64,000 bases of DNA from Petaurus breviceps papuanus (lineage: Eukaryota; Chordata; Mammalia; Diprotodontia; Petauridae). This document shows, piece after piece, positions 1 to 13,000 of this stretch. The stretch lies in assembly GCA_028583685.1 (NCBI GenBank), contig JAMXIF010000073.1, forward strand, positions 9,295,995-9,359,994. The letters run 5' to 3'. The notes beneath the pieces are model-generated. The model had not been told where the DNA came from, made no database searches, and saw only the letters and a program-made list of their open reading frames with translations. How positions within the stretch are numbered: position 1 is the first letter of the stretch; each line of letters starts with the position of its first letter. The translations under genes were made by a program, and so were the position numbers.

Positions 1-744
1 TTTTCCCTACTGGAAACATATCCATTCAGTCCACAAGCTAGATGCTAGCAGGGAAAGTAAAATGAGAAAGATGGCTTCCCTGTCCTCATGGAACCTGCCA
101 TCACGTGCAGAACTCCCTTTGCATTAAAGCCACAAAGCCATTTGAATATTGCAATATTGCAAACCGAAATAACAGGCCATCATCTGGAGAGATAAACAGG
201 AACTTTGCTCAGCTACCAGTTGGATCCTGTAACCTGGAAGAAGTCCCTTGTATATTTCCTTTGGAAAATAGTGAATGCCCTACTCACATGGTGTCAGAAT
301 TAATTTACAATATTCTGGTTCTAAATATAGCCCCGTGAATGTTTCATTTATGTTGTTTATGCCCTTTTCCCCCTGGTCCTGACTTATGATTTCAATTTCC
401 CAGAGAGGAAGCTCCCTTTACCAAGGAAGGTCTATAATTGTTTATGCAACTTAAATTGCATAAGATAGTTGCCTAGGTGATTTGACTAGGTTGAAACAGC
501 CAGTATGTGTGGGAGTGGGACTTGAACCTGGGATTTCCTGACTCCTCAGGCTAGCTTTGTTTCCAGTCCACCGGGATGCCTCTCTTATATGCACACAACA
601 GATGTTACATATTTAGATATTCATGTATTTGGATCTATTTTGAGGTATATGTATTTCTGTACTATTTAAGTATTTGACCATGTGAGTATTTGACTCAGTT
701 TATGCAAACTTTGATAAGATTCTCACCTCTAGGGTCAGCCCCAA
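1..744. other. RASA2 intron, mostly unique sequence
   Basis: No exon of RASA2 is visible before 1946. About 445-583 is an eroded antisense MIR (ggacttgaacctgggatttc followed by tcctgactcc). The rest shows nothing recognisable. Confidence 0.6.
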
Positions 745-745
745 C

Positions 746-1068
746 TATAGTTATCCCTTTCACGTGGCGACTTTCCCCGTAGTGGTTTCAGTACATCATG
801 GGGGGAGGGGTCAGTATAAGAAATTAAATGGGAATTTGGGGGGAGTTTTGCAAAAGTCACAGATAACACAAAGACAAAAAATTAGAAACTCAGAAATGCA
901 TTACATATATATGTATATAAATTATATATCAGCGTATTTTATTTTTTATACCATAATAATTAAGACATTTTCTCTGGTATGAAGGAAGGGCCAAAAAATT
1001 TTCCTGGTATTTTCCGCTTTGGTGGGGCACCACATCTCTACCCCTTCTATATAAAAGAGATAACTGTA
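746..1068. mobile_element. Tc1/mariner-type MITE, copy 1
   Basis: Imperfect terminal inverted repeats (tagttatcccttt at the left, aaaagagataactg at the right) flanked by TA. The interior aligns, in reverse complement, to the element at 39797-40146 (shared aaatgggaa...gggagtttt and gaaggaagggcc blocks). It is non-autonomous with no coding. The TIR style and TA target suggest a pogo/Tigger-like source. Confidence 0.8.
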
Positions 1069-1905
1069 GTATGTTGTTGGTGGTCAGTTATTCAGTTGTG
1101 TGTGACTCTTTATGACCCCATGGACCATAGCACGCCGAGCCTTTCTGGTCTCCACTATGTCTGTCCAAGTTGATGTTTATTCTTTCTGTGACACTATTCA
1201 TCTCATCTTCTGCCATCCGCTTTCCTTTTTGCCTTCAATCTTTCCCAGCATCAGTCTTTTCCAATGAGTTCTGTCTTCTCATTATGTGGCCAAAATATTT
1301 GTGTTTGTTGTTGCTGTTGTTTTGGAGAAGGGAGTGGAGGACAGTTGGGGTTAAGTGACTTGCCTAAGGTCACATGGCTAGTTTTTGTGTTGTGTCTGAG
1401 GCCGGATTTGAACTCAGGTCCTCCTGACTCCAGGGCCGGTGCTCTATTCATTGTGTTCCTAGCCACCTCCAAAATATTAAGTTTTAACTTCAGTATTTGA
1501 CCTTTCAGTGAATATCCTGAATGGATTTCTTTAAGTTCTGACTGATTTTGATCTTCTTGCTGTCTAAGGGATTCTCAAAATTCTTTTCCAGCATCATAAT
1601 TTGAAAGCATTGCTTCTGTGGTGCTCAGCTTTCCTTATAGTCTAACTCAAAGCCATACATTGCTAGTGGAAAAATCTTTGTCGGCAAGGTGACAGCTCTG
1701 CTTTTTAGTATGCTGTCCAGATTTTCCATAGCTTTTCTTCCAAGGAGCAAGCATCTTTTAATTTCATGGCTGCAGTCACCATCTGCAGTGGTCTTTGAGC
1801 CCAAGAATATAAAATCTGACACACTGCTTCCATTTCTTCTCCCTCTGTTTGCCACAAAGTGATGGAACCACTTACCATGAATACTGTGTGCTTTGTATTA
1901 AATTT
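1069..1905 (-). mobile_element. BovB/RTE LINE fragment, antisense
   Basis: Recognisable antisense BovB blocks occur in order: gaccccatgga, ttcaatctttcccagcatca, ttttccaatgag, gtggccaaaatatt, then after a SINE insertion tttcagtgaatat, tgctgtctaagggattctca, gctcagctttcc, cttccaaggagcaagcatct and catggctgcagtcaccatct. It is 5'-truncated and ends about 40 bp before a RASA2 exon. BovB is known in marsupials, ruminants and squamates. Confidence 0.85.
1300..1468 (-). mobile_element. WSINE1-type SINE nested in BovB
   Basis: Antisense SINE with ggggttaagtgacttgcc, gatttgaactcaggtcctcc and tgactccagggccggtgctc. It is flanked by the perfect 10-bp duplication ccaaaatatt (1290-1299 and 1469-1478), so it inserted into the BovB copy. 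Confidence 0.9.
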
Positions 1906-1945
1906 GGACCGATGTATAATGTTTCTGTTTTCTTACCTTTGGTAG

Positions 1946-2023
1946 GACCCGCAGACTTCTAGAACCTTGACACTTATCTCCAAGACTATACAGACCCTGG
2001 GCAGCTTATCTAAATCAAAATCC
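1946..2023 (+). CDS. RASA2: RASA2 exon, end of RasGAP region
   Basis: 26 codons starting in phase 0 (Asp-Pro-Gln-Thr-Ser) and ending in Lys-Ser. The acceptor is ttggtag and the donor gtaagt. It encodes the last helices of the RasGAP module. Its acceptor lies about 40 bp downstream of an antisense BovB/RTE copy, so the 5' intronic flank has been heavily rewritten by transposons. Confidence 0.94.
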
Positions 2024-5000
2024 GTAAGTCTCTTCCCTTTTTTCCCCCCACTTTGTTAGGTATACTTTGCTTTCTAAAAGTAAAGCAATCAATCGGCATT
2101 TAAGTACTTTGTTCATGTAATGAGCACCAATTTTCTCTGTCTAGCTTATATTTGTAAATTTGGAAAATAGCCAGACCTCACTGATTTTCTAGCTTGCTTT
2201 GTTTCCCATAGCAGAGAAAAAGATTATTCAGAATTTAAGACATATTGTTTTATTCACTTCAGCTTTATTGAAGAGAATTATATGGTGCTAGGACTCTGGG
2301 AAACCCCTTGTTGTTTGTCCAGGGCATGGAGGAGGAGGAGGGAAAAGGGATAATTTCATATCAAATGTTGAACCATTATGCATTTAATAGGCCCATAACA
2401 ACTCCCATTTTCATCAAGGCAAGGAGGGTAGTATTTCCCATGCCCGTTCTACCGATGCCTCTGAAACAGTTATTCTTTTTAGCTCTTCTGTAAAACTGCC
2501 CTCAAAATTCATTTTAACCTGGATTCGCCTGTATTAAAATATGTTGTTTGTACATGTGGGTAGGATTTTATTTTGGGGGAGGTAAGGATACAGAATACTT
2601 GCCACTTTATTATTTGCCCCGGGCCTTCATTGTCAATCCCACACTAGGAATAGCTATAAGAATGGTAGCATTTGGGGACATTCATTCTTCATTTTCAAAA
2701 AGCAACAATTGGGAAATGCAGGTAAAGATCGGTTTTGTTAAAAATAACCAGAGACTGAAAAGGGGGTAGATGGCATCGCAGTCTACTCCATTCTTCACTT
2801 TTCCAAAAAGCATGAGATATGAGTCAAGTCCATGTTATATCTAGTTCAACAAACAACTTTTATTTCAGGTTCATTTCAGAGTGTTAATGCACTCCCAATG
2901 CCTTGCTCTCATCTGCTCTATTCTTTATGGAGTTTTATGCAATGATTAGGCTCTAAATGAAAGTAAGCTTGCTGAATTGCAGGGGATAACCAGCTACCAT
3001 TTAATTGCAAATCCTTTTGGTCCCTCTCAATATAAGTGAAATAGAAGACTTAAAAATTTATTGTTGTTGTTTGTTTGTTTGTTTGTTTTTAGCAAAATGC
3101 CCTCTAAGCTCTGACTTGTCACATTCTCCATTTACTCAGTCTTCCCCAAATGTTATTGATTTGGAAAAGGGCAATAGGGCAGGGATCTATGACTGCAGAG
3201 GGCTTCAAATAGTTTTATGTTGAAAAAATAATACATCTTTTTAAAATAATTGCATTAAATTACAGTTCTAAAAGTATTTATTTTTTCTAAAAAAAAAACC
3301 CACCATTTTAATTATTGTAGTTTTTAGTTAATAGAGGAATATTCCCATTTAAAAAACCTTATGTATAAAAATCCATAATTAAAAAATCAATTAAAGAATT
3401 TCTTCATTAAAGCATTGCTAAAGGACTCATTATAGGATTCCTTTAACTATTTAATTCCCCAGAACTGTTAAAAATAAAAATTATACAAATTTGATGAATA
3501 TACAAAATTTTAGTGTACTTCTATAAAGTATTAAAATTCAGGTAACAGCCATTTCTTAGCTATTTACTCAATGATTTTTATAAGTGAAATATACTATCTC
3601 TCCCTTTCTCTTTTCTTCTTTTCATTTCTAAATTGTCATAATGTTAAACTGAGTATTGTTGGAGTCTTCTGATTATTCCAGTTTTCAGGGGTGAGCCAAG
3701 ACCTATTACACCATAGTTAAACTGTTTTGTTACAGGCCAGTTTCAAAGAGTCTTACATGGCTACATTCTATGATTTCTTCAATGAGCAGAAATATGCTGA
3801 TGCAGTGAAAAATGTAAGTAATAAAAGTAATCAATCAATAGCTATATAGTCATTTGTGCATTTTAAATAGACATACATACATACATATATGTGTGTATGT
3901 ATGTGTATAATATATTTTATATATTTATTATACATACACATACATTTTCCCTCCCTTCTTCCCTGCAGAAGACATTGTTCTGATACTTTTTCCTTTCTGG
4001 TCATTTTCTGACTTTTGAATGAATTTTTAGTTTCCTCCTTGCCCTTTCCATTCTTATTACAAAGTTCCTTTTTTTTCTACATCCTTCAGTCTTTCCCACA
4101 CTCATTTTTATCATGTCATAGCTTTCTCCGAATCATTTTCCTTGAGATCATTATTTGTAATTGTCATTAGCCTTACCCTCCCTTAGTACTGTTCCCTTCT
4201 GTACAAGTTTACTGTCTTCTACCTCTATGTTTTTACGTGAATTACAGAGTATTACATCTTTGAATGATTGGACCATCATTAGAGAAATAGTGCTCTGAGA
4301 AGTTTCTCAGGACTATAGTAACATATCTGCCAAAAACAGTTAAGCCTCTAGCTGTGGTTTTTCTGAATGTCAAAAATGAGCCTTCCCCCCGCCCCCTAAA
4401 GTTCAGCTTCTAGAAGTTTAACATAGAATGGTAGAAGACAAGTCTGCTATTTAATTTAAATGGTATGAACATCCCAAAAGAAAGGAAAAGGGCTATGCGA
4501 TAGATTTTAAAAGTGGAATCAAACAGTACATTAACTGTAGAAAATTAATTTCATGCATAAAGATGTACACAATTCAATTGAGAGTTTGGACTTGAATTTA
4601 TCACATTATTTCTGTCTCAAGAAAATAAGAAATGACATTGCTCTTATCTGAAAATGTCAAATTCTAACCAGAAAGCATTGAGAGAAAAAAAAGGGAATTT
4701 TAAAATAATTATTCAAAATTATTTAAAACTTAATTACTCAAAATTCCTTTTTAAAGAATACATATCAAATAAGATAGATTGAATTTATAAAAGTTCATGG
4801 TTTTTTTAGAAGAAATTGATAAATACGGATAGATAATTGATAATAGCAAAACATTTCAATACCCTCTCGTAATGTGAGAGAGAACTTGATAGAAAACTCA
4901 ATGTACAAGCATGTGTGAAACATTAATTATGTGCCTTTTACTGTACTAGACCTTAGAGAGGAGGGGAAATTAAAATGCAAAAGTGAGAGAATCTTTGCTC

Positions 5001-8000
5001 TTATTCTAATTTCAGAACACAACATATACATAAGGGAGTGGTAATCCATTAAAAGAAGTTTTGGTCCAGACAGTCATGGGAATTGTGACTACAGCCATAG
5101 GACAGTAGAGCTATTTCTGATAGAGAAGCTAATTTTGATTTGATAAAAAGCAAGCTGTAGAAAGCAGTAGGAGACGGGGCAAAGAATAGTCTTTTTTTTT
5201 CAGGCATACATGAAATGCTTACAAAAATTCATTATGTGCTTAATCATAGATTAGTCCCAGATAAATTTAGAAAAATGGGCATTTTATATGTGTTATTTTA
5301 AGACCTTGATAAAAATAAAACAAGAATTAAATGATCCTTTAAAAAATTAATTAATTAAAAAAAAGAATTAAATGATCCTGGATCATTTAATATATATAAT
5401 TAAATGATTATGTGCTCAAAAGATGTAGGCCTACAATGAAACTTTTTAGAATGATGAATTTTTAAATTCCTTTAAGTTCAACTTTTGATTAAAAACAATT
5501 TTGGCTCTCACTACCCTTTCTAAAAACAAACACAAACTTAATGTGGGCTGCTACTCAGTTATAATGACAGGTACACTTATCATTACAAGCACCTAAGATC
5601 CCAGAGGAAATTAAAGGTTTAGAGAGTTGTTTTAGGGAATTGGAGAAGTCAGAGTAGTACTGAAGATGAAAACTTTTTTGACAGACAAGATATTTTTATT
5701 TTAGGAGCTCAGGAAGACCCCAGCCATCCAAAAGCTACCCTTAGACCACCTTTAGGATTAAATTTCCCAATTATCTTAAATTCCCCAATTAGATTAGATA
5801 TTTTAACCTAGATTAAATTAAATTAGACATCTTAAATTCCCCAATTAGAAATTTAGCCCTTCATTCCCTCTTAAAATGTAAATGTTCAAAAATAGCACCT
5901 GCTTCATTTTTATTAGCAATTTACACCTGACTGTGAATTTGGTATATTCACTTCCTTCAGAGTAGGTGTCCTTAGAGGTAGGGGTTACTATGTTTCAGAT
6001 ACTGTGCTGAGTGCTGAGGATTCAAAGAAAGGTAAAAACAGGGTCCCTATCCTCAGGGAATTCACATTCTAGTTGGGGAGACAATATGCAAGCAACTGTA
6101 CATCCAAGATATGTACAGTGTGAATGGGAGGTGATCTCAGAGGGAGGGCAAAGAGACTGCCCATCTCTCCTTTTGGGTAGTTTTGTATTCATTATTATAA
6201 ACATTCTAAACCAGTGTCTTTCTTCTTCCTTCCTGCCTTCCTGCCTTCCGTCTGGACATTTTCCCACATAAGTTCTTAGATCTGATTTCATCCTCTGGAA
6301 GAAGAGACCACAAGAGTATAGAGCAACCTATATTACTTAAGGAAGGGTAAGGTTATGTTTCTTACAAAATGGAAATTCTGAGATGTGGGCAGGAGGGGAG
6401 AGAAATCTGAGTCACTTGACTTTGTCCTTTTGGCTTTTCCTAATATTGTTTTGCTCGATTTCCACTTTTATTTTTTTCTTTTAAAAAAAATCTATTTTCT
6501 TCTGTCAAATGACAGTTCTCCAATTTGCCTGGCCACAGTTAATGAAAAATTAATTAATAAACCATGAAATGCCCAAAGCCAGGATTCTAATGTGGAGGTT
6601 GGCCAAGCTATTGCACAAACCAAGGGAAAATCTGGAACCACAAAACAATGATTTATAGAGATCATTGTTTTAAGCCTTTAACCAAACCCAAGTAGGAAAA
6701 TTAGCTGTCAGCTGATGGAACTCAATGCTAGCAGTAATAATTTAAATCTGTAGATAATTCCCCAAACCTGTTTTGTCCAACAGTTACCTGAGAGTTACCA
6801 GAGAATTCAAAACTATCAACAATCTGTGACCCCTACAATCCTATGTTCCCTGCTACTATAAGAAGTTTTCTTTTATACTCAGTCCACACTCCTGAGATAA
6901 AGCCCTTACCTGCCTTCCACTAGGAAAAGAAAGTGATGTCTGGACCTAGAGACTTTTAACCAGGAGTTTTTAACTGGGAGGTGAAAGGGAGTCCTTGAAT
7001 TTTTTTTAATATAATTCATTTTCTTTATAATCCTATGTATTTCATTTTATTTTGTGCATTTAAAAACATTCCTCTGATAAACAGTCCATAAGCTTAATCA
7101 AACTACCAGAGGGGTCCATGATACAACAAAGGTTAAGAGTCACTGTGTCTAGAGCTAGAAAGGGGCTAAGAGATCATATAGTTTGATCCCTTCACTTTCT
7201 AGATTAAAAGGCTGAGGCCCAACTTGCTCAAGGACTAAGTAGCAGAGTCAGTTTCCAAAGAGACTCCAAACCAAATGGTAAATGCCAGCCCTACTATTTT
7301 AGGCTTATTTAGCCCACATTTCATCAACTAATAGATTAGGAGACCTGGAGGGGCTTTAAAGGTTATCCAGTTTCACACCCTACACAGCAAAAATTGCCCC
7401 CTGTGCATTCCTGACAGGCAAGCATCAAATCTCCATTTGACCAATTAAGCCACAGCTTCCTCATCCCAGACTTGCAAAACTGGTGGGTGCGGTTTTTTTT
7501 CCCAAACAAAATGTAGCATTTTACATTTATCTCTGCTAAATTTTATCTTCTTATCACCAGCAGGTTAGTTACAAGGTATGATACACACATATGTGTCTGT
7601 ATACACATATATTTTATTATATTTATATTTTAAATACACATTTTAAATATGAAATACATTTTTATATTTCAGAATATATTGTTATGCACACATATTTATA
7701 TAATACATCTTTTGGCCATCATTATTTTAAGCCACAGCAACTCGTAAAGATCAATTACTGTGGTGTGGAAGGGTTTCAATATGTGTCAATGTGGGGTGTA
7801 TCTACAGTAATGAAATCATATGATCCTAGGCTTTAAAGCAAAGTAAGAAGACTTGAACATCATTTCATTCAACCCCATAACTTTACAAATGAGGAAGCTG
7901 AGTCTCCCTCAGGCTGAAACATTTGCCCAAAATTATACAGTAGATAAAAAATGGTTGTTAGGATTTAATCCTAAATCCTTTGATCCCTAATTCAATGCTC

Positions 8001-9964
8001 CTTCTACTAAATGGTCTTGTTTAGTTCTGCCCTAACAAACTTTCATCCAAATCTTAATTTTGTCATACAACTTAATGGACATTCTGCATTGCAAATTGTA
8101 TCACTATATCTGTGTATTCATCAGAAAATTTAAAGAGGGCAGGACCAAGACCAGGAGTCTGAGGCATGTTACTAAGGATCTTCCTCCAGGTAGATACTGA
8201 TCCTTTAATCAAAATTCTTTCTATATTTTTATTCAGCCCCAAACAGGTTTCCTTAACTATTCCATATTTCTCTATCTCCTCCACAAGGTCTCATGAAAAA
8301 TTTTGTCAATTGCCTTGTTGAAATCCTAATGCCTCATGTCTATAGTGTTCCCCAATCTTCTTATTTAGAAACTTTAATTGGGAAAGGAAATGAGACTGGT
8401 TGCTCTGGTGATTTCAAGGGCAAGACAGGAATCATCATTGGGACCATTTTTCCCCTTTTCCACAAAAGCCAAGTTGGGAAATTCCACATCTATGGAGTTG
8501 GCTTTCATCCCCAAGAGTTTTTTCCTAAGGAGCGGCAGGATCTTTCTCGTCCCCACATCAGGTTTTCAGAATGAGCAAACAACAGTGCCCCTCCCCCCCC
8601 TTGGAACTCATTTTCTGGCTTCCAGCCTGAATTTCATTGTTGTACTCAATAGGGGATACTCCTCATTGCTATTAGTCATGTAGAGATATCACTAACTTGA
8701 ACATGGAACCCATACGGATCATTTTCAAGACCAGTCTTCCATCTTGAGTATATTTAATGGTAATGTGTGTTGGCAATATTTCATTTAAAAAGTTACTTAA
8801 GTGTTGTTTTGCCTTAATAAATAAGAGACTAGACTATATGTACACTGTCACAAAAATGCCTTGAATTTCAATTTTCTTATAGGTTGTGTGACTTAGAAAA
8901 TTTGCATCTTTAAAAACTTGAGTTGACTCAAGCTAGAAGTCGTGCACATAGACAGAATTGTCCTAGTACATGAAATTTGAGTCTAGCCAAAGATTTCTAA
9001 GAAGTGGCTCAAATGACTGATGAATCAAACAACCAGCGTGATATCTTGGCACCTAATACAAGTTCAAGAATATTTGTTGAATGAATAATAGGTGAATAAA
9101 GCTTACACTCAGGGGCTGATAGCTGTATGAGCTTTCATTTCCAGTCAGTGGGCTTCCTTGTTTTATGTACAATATGTGTGTGAACTGAAGTTGATTGGAT
9201 GTTCTAGACTATCACCATACCATAAAAAATTATGAATAGTGAAAATTCTGAGCAATGAAGGAAGCTTATATCAAATGATATACACAGTGACTATAAAAAT
9301 ACAAAAAATGATAGTAAAATGAAGTAAAACTCTTGTCAAATATAGCAGGCAATATTAGTAACATTATCAAAGTTATATACATACATACATCCTATCCAAG
9401 TTAACATCCACGCATCCTTCCTTTCTGTTAACAACTGTTAACAACACAAGTGGAAAGTGCCATGTCAGTCACAGTCATGCTATGAGGTTGTTTTATTTAG
9501 CAGTCTTTGGGAGTGTATTTTAGGCAAAACTGCCATGAATTTGTCATTCCTTATGGCATAGTAATATTACATGACATTCAGATACCACAACATGTTCAGC
9601 CATTACCTAATAATTGGGCATATTTTTGGTACTGGGGTACCTATGCATGTCAAGAAACCCTGCAGTGAATATTTTTTGCTGGAGGGAGGAGGTTCTCTCA
9701 TTGATGAGATCCTCCATTAAGGCAATCCCTCTTTTTCTCTTGAGACATGCCTTCATCTGCAAAATAGGATGGTTGGATCAAATGATCTCTTAGGATTCTT
9801 TTCAGAACATTCTGTGATTGTGGGTGTTCAGTTTTGGGAACTGCTTCAATCAGGTTGTATTTGTAGTAATCCTTTCCTGCTACAATTGACTCCTAACACC
9901 TTTTCTTATTTACTGCATAACTTTGGGCAAATCATGTCCTCTAGTCTGATTCAACATTTTCTAT

Positions 9965-10047
<83 letters not shown>

Positions 10048-13000
10048 TTCATTTTATATGCCAGCACCATCCCCAGCCTTGTTTTTCCTACTTAGTTTTT
10101 CTAACTTTTTCCATTTTGTTTATGTCTGATTGTTTTTCTGTCTTTTCTCATTTGGCCTGCTGGCTACTATGCTAAAGGATTCTTAACCTAGCAGTAAAAA
10201 CAGTTGATGGTAATAGTTCATGCAGGTAAGATGTCAGGAGGCACTTGGCACGTCCCTTAGTTTGTGGTGGTCTGTCACGTGTGAGGTGCCAATAAGAGCT
10301 GCCGCAGATGTTTTTGTTTGGACTTGGGAAAGGAAGTTGTGGTTCTCTTGACATACTTGAGATGCCATTAGCAAACTCCTTGGGCTAAACCTGTAATATG
10401 TCTCACAGGTAGAAGAAATTATCCTGTTTCTCTTTGCTTCTGGTATTTTCCAAGTAACACAATGTCTTCCTTTTTCTGCTTTTTCATTTGAAACTAAACA
10501 CTTCCTGAAGAGTGGAATGCTAAAGTTTGGGCAGGGACAAGGAAGCCCTGCAGCCCTCCTTGGTTATTTGGTTGGCAAATGCCAGAAAAACTGTGGTGTA
10601 CTTTTAACCCCATCACTGCCTGCCTCCTTCAGTTTTGTCATTGATTTGTGGGGAGTAATTTGTTGGACCTAAAGAGGGAAGGCTCTGGCTGAGGTTTTTT
10701 CATTACCTTGTTGTAAAGCCATGATGTTTGAAAAGAGAAGCAAACCTTAGTAATTCCACCACTACCTTCACTCAGTTGTATGACCTAGGCTTCATGATTG
10801 GTTAGATTCTCCATACTTTTATAGGAAGAAAGGAAGGAAGGAAGGAAGGAAGGGAGAGAGGAAGGAAGGGAGAGGGGAAGAAAAAAAGAAAGGGGGGAAA
10901 AAACCCTGCCATGTCAGCTACCTACTACAGCCTACCCCTTTATTTTTGGTTTTTCATGTAGAATTCACTTACACTCTCCTTCTCTTCGGTCTCAGGGTGA
11001 GAATTGTGAATGTTTCTAACAGGCTTCATGGGGAGCCAATTTTAACTCTCCATGCCCCCCTCCAAGTGGTGACACAGTTAAAATAATAACTAATGTTTAA
11101 ATAGCACTTTAAAGTTGGCAAACCTCTTTACACATATTTCGGTGGATCCTCACCACAACTGGGTGAGGTAGGTACTAATATTAATAATATTATTATTTTA
11201 CAGATGAGGAAACTGAGGCTACAAAAGATATTATGTGATTTGTCCAGGGTCATACAGCTAGTAAGCATGTGAGGCTGGGTTTGAACTTGGGTCTTCCTGA
11301 CTCAAAGACCAGGACTCAAACCACTGTACCTTTTAGCTGTTATAGTCACTACACCACCAGATTTCCATGATTTTATGCACAATGTGGGGGCTAGGTAGAA
11401 AATTGAGTAAGATAGAGGGGAAAGGCCTCAAAAATCCCATTCTTCCAGATCCACATTTTGTTAGGGTAGCTATGAGCTATTTGAAGAAAAAGAACACATG
11501 CTTGGATCAATTTTAGAGGAAGCCAGGTAGCTCAGTGAATAGAACACTGAATGAGAGGTCAGGAATACCTGACTTCAAATCTCCCCTCAAACACTAACTT
11601 GCTTTGTGACCCTGGACAAATCATTTATCTTCTGCTACTTCCATTTTCTTATCTGTAAAACGGAGATCCTAGGAGGACCACAAAGTATTGTTGTAAAGAT
11701 GAAATGAGGCAATATTTGCAAAGCACTTTGTAAATTTTTATAATATAAATAATAGGTGTTATCATCATATAACTAAACTCATCTCTATGAGAATGGCTAC
11801 CACCCTAAAGAGGAGAAGGGATCATGCTACATGGAGCCAATGAATGTCACCGTAATTGAACACGTTGCAATCCTTTGGAAGGATCAGCTTCCTTTGGTTG
11901 CCTAGGAAGCCCCTTCTGCTAACCCTTGTTTCCTTTTCCTTTAGCTTGTCTGGTCTGAGTTGTTAGAAGGGCATGGGATGATTCAGTCTTCCTTTGTCTC
12001 CATTGACAGGTTAGAAGCAAAGAGAGAGAATAGGAATTCTCCTTCTGTTTTTACTGAGATCCCTTTCTATCAGTTCCTTTCCTGACTTAATGGGGGAAAG
12101 GCCTCATTGTGCTTCTCTCAGAATTATGGGAGCCATATTAAGTCATGTCAAGAGGATGAACAATACGGTGTCCTAAATCTCATGGGCCTTCTTTTTACAT
12201 GTAGTTTGTGAGCATCATACTCAGAAAGTGATTTGCTTTTAGCTTCTTTAAACCCATTAAATATTACTTTCCAAAATACACTTCTTCCTAGTACCAGTAC
12301 AACCTTTGGAGGTGTGTTTCTAGTGCATATTTTTCACTACCACACCAGAATTTGATAAATTCACTGTTGCAGATGCAAAGTAGGGATGAGGGCAAGATCA
12401 GGATTTGAGGTTGGAAGTTTTTAGTAAAAACCCACCCTTTACTTTTGTCACCCACCATTAATTTTTGAAGTTAGAGTTACGCCTTGGTAGAGCCCAAATT
12501 TTTCAAAGATGGTTGTCATTGTCCTTTAAATATTTTAATGGTAGTAGTTTAAAATAAAGTTAGCCAAATGTTAAAATTCAAAAGCAGCTTGTAGATTCAC
12601 CTATAGCCATTGGCCAATTATTCTGAATATAAAGAGAGGGTTATGTACGCTTGGACTTCTAAATTTTGTCACAGCAGGAAATGTTACTGTTATGTGTCTA
12701 AAATTTAAAAAAAAATTCATGACTGCCACTAACCTGTCCTATTTATGATAGGTTCATGATCAAGAGGGCACAAGGAAGAAAACGCTTTGGAATGAAGAAT
12801 TTCAAGAAGAGATGGTTCCGTCTCACAAATCATGAATTTACCTATCAGAAAAGCAAAGGTAACAAGAAAGGTTCGCTTTTCAATTGTTTTCTGACTTTTT
12901 AAAGCCTTTCAAAAGCACTAAGTACAGTGCTTGGAAGAGAAATGAGAACTCAAAGGCCATGGGCAATTAGGACAGATTTTTTTCCTTTCTGAGGAGAAAA

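Noticed and set aside
1-1945. An earlier RASA2 exon before 1946
   Set aside because: I looked for the preceding RasGAP peptide and a matching donor in phase 0 and found none. This part is MIR, MITE, BovB and unique intron.
9769-10095. 108-codon open frame with long Ser-Leu and Thr-His runs
   Set aside because: The runs are translations of the (TC)n(AC)n microsatellite.
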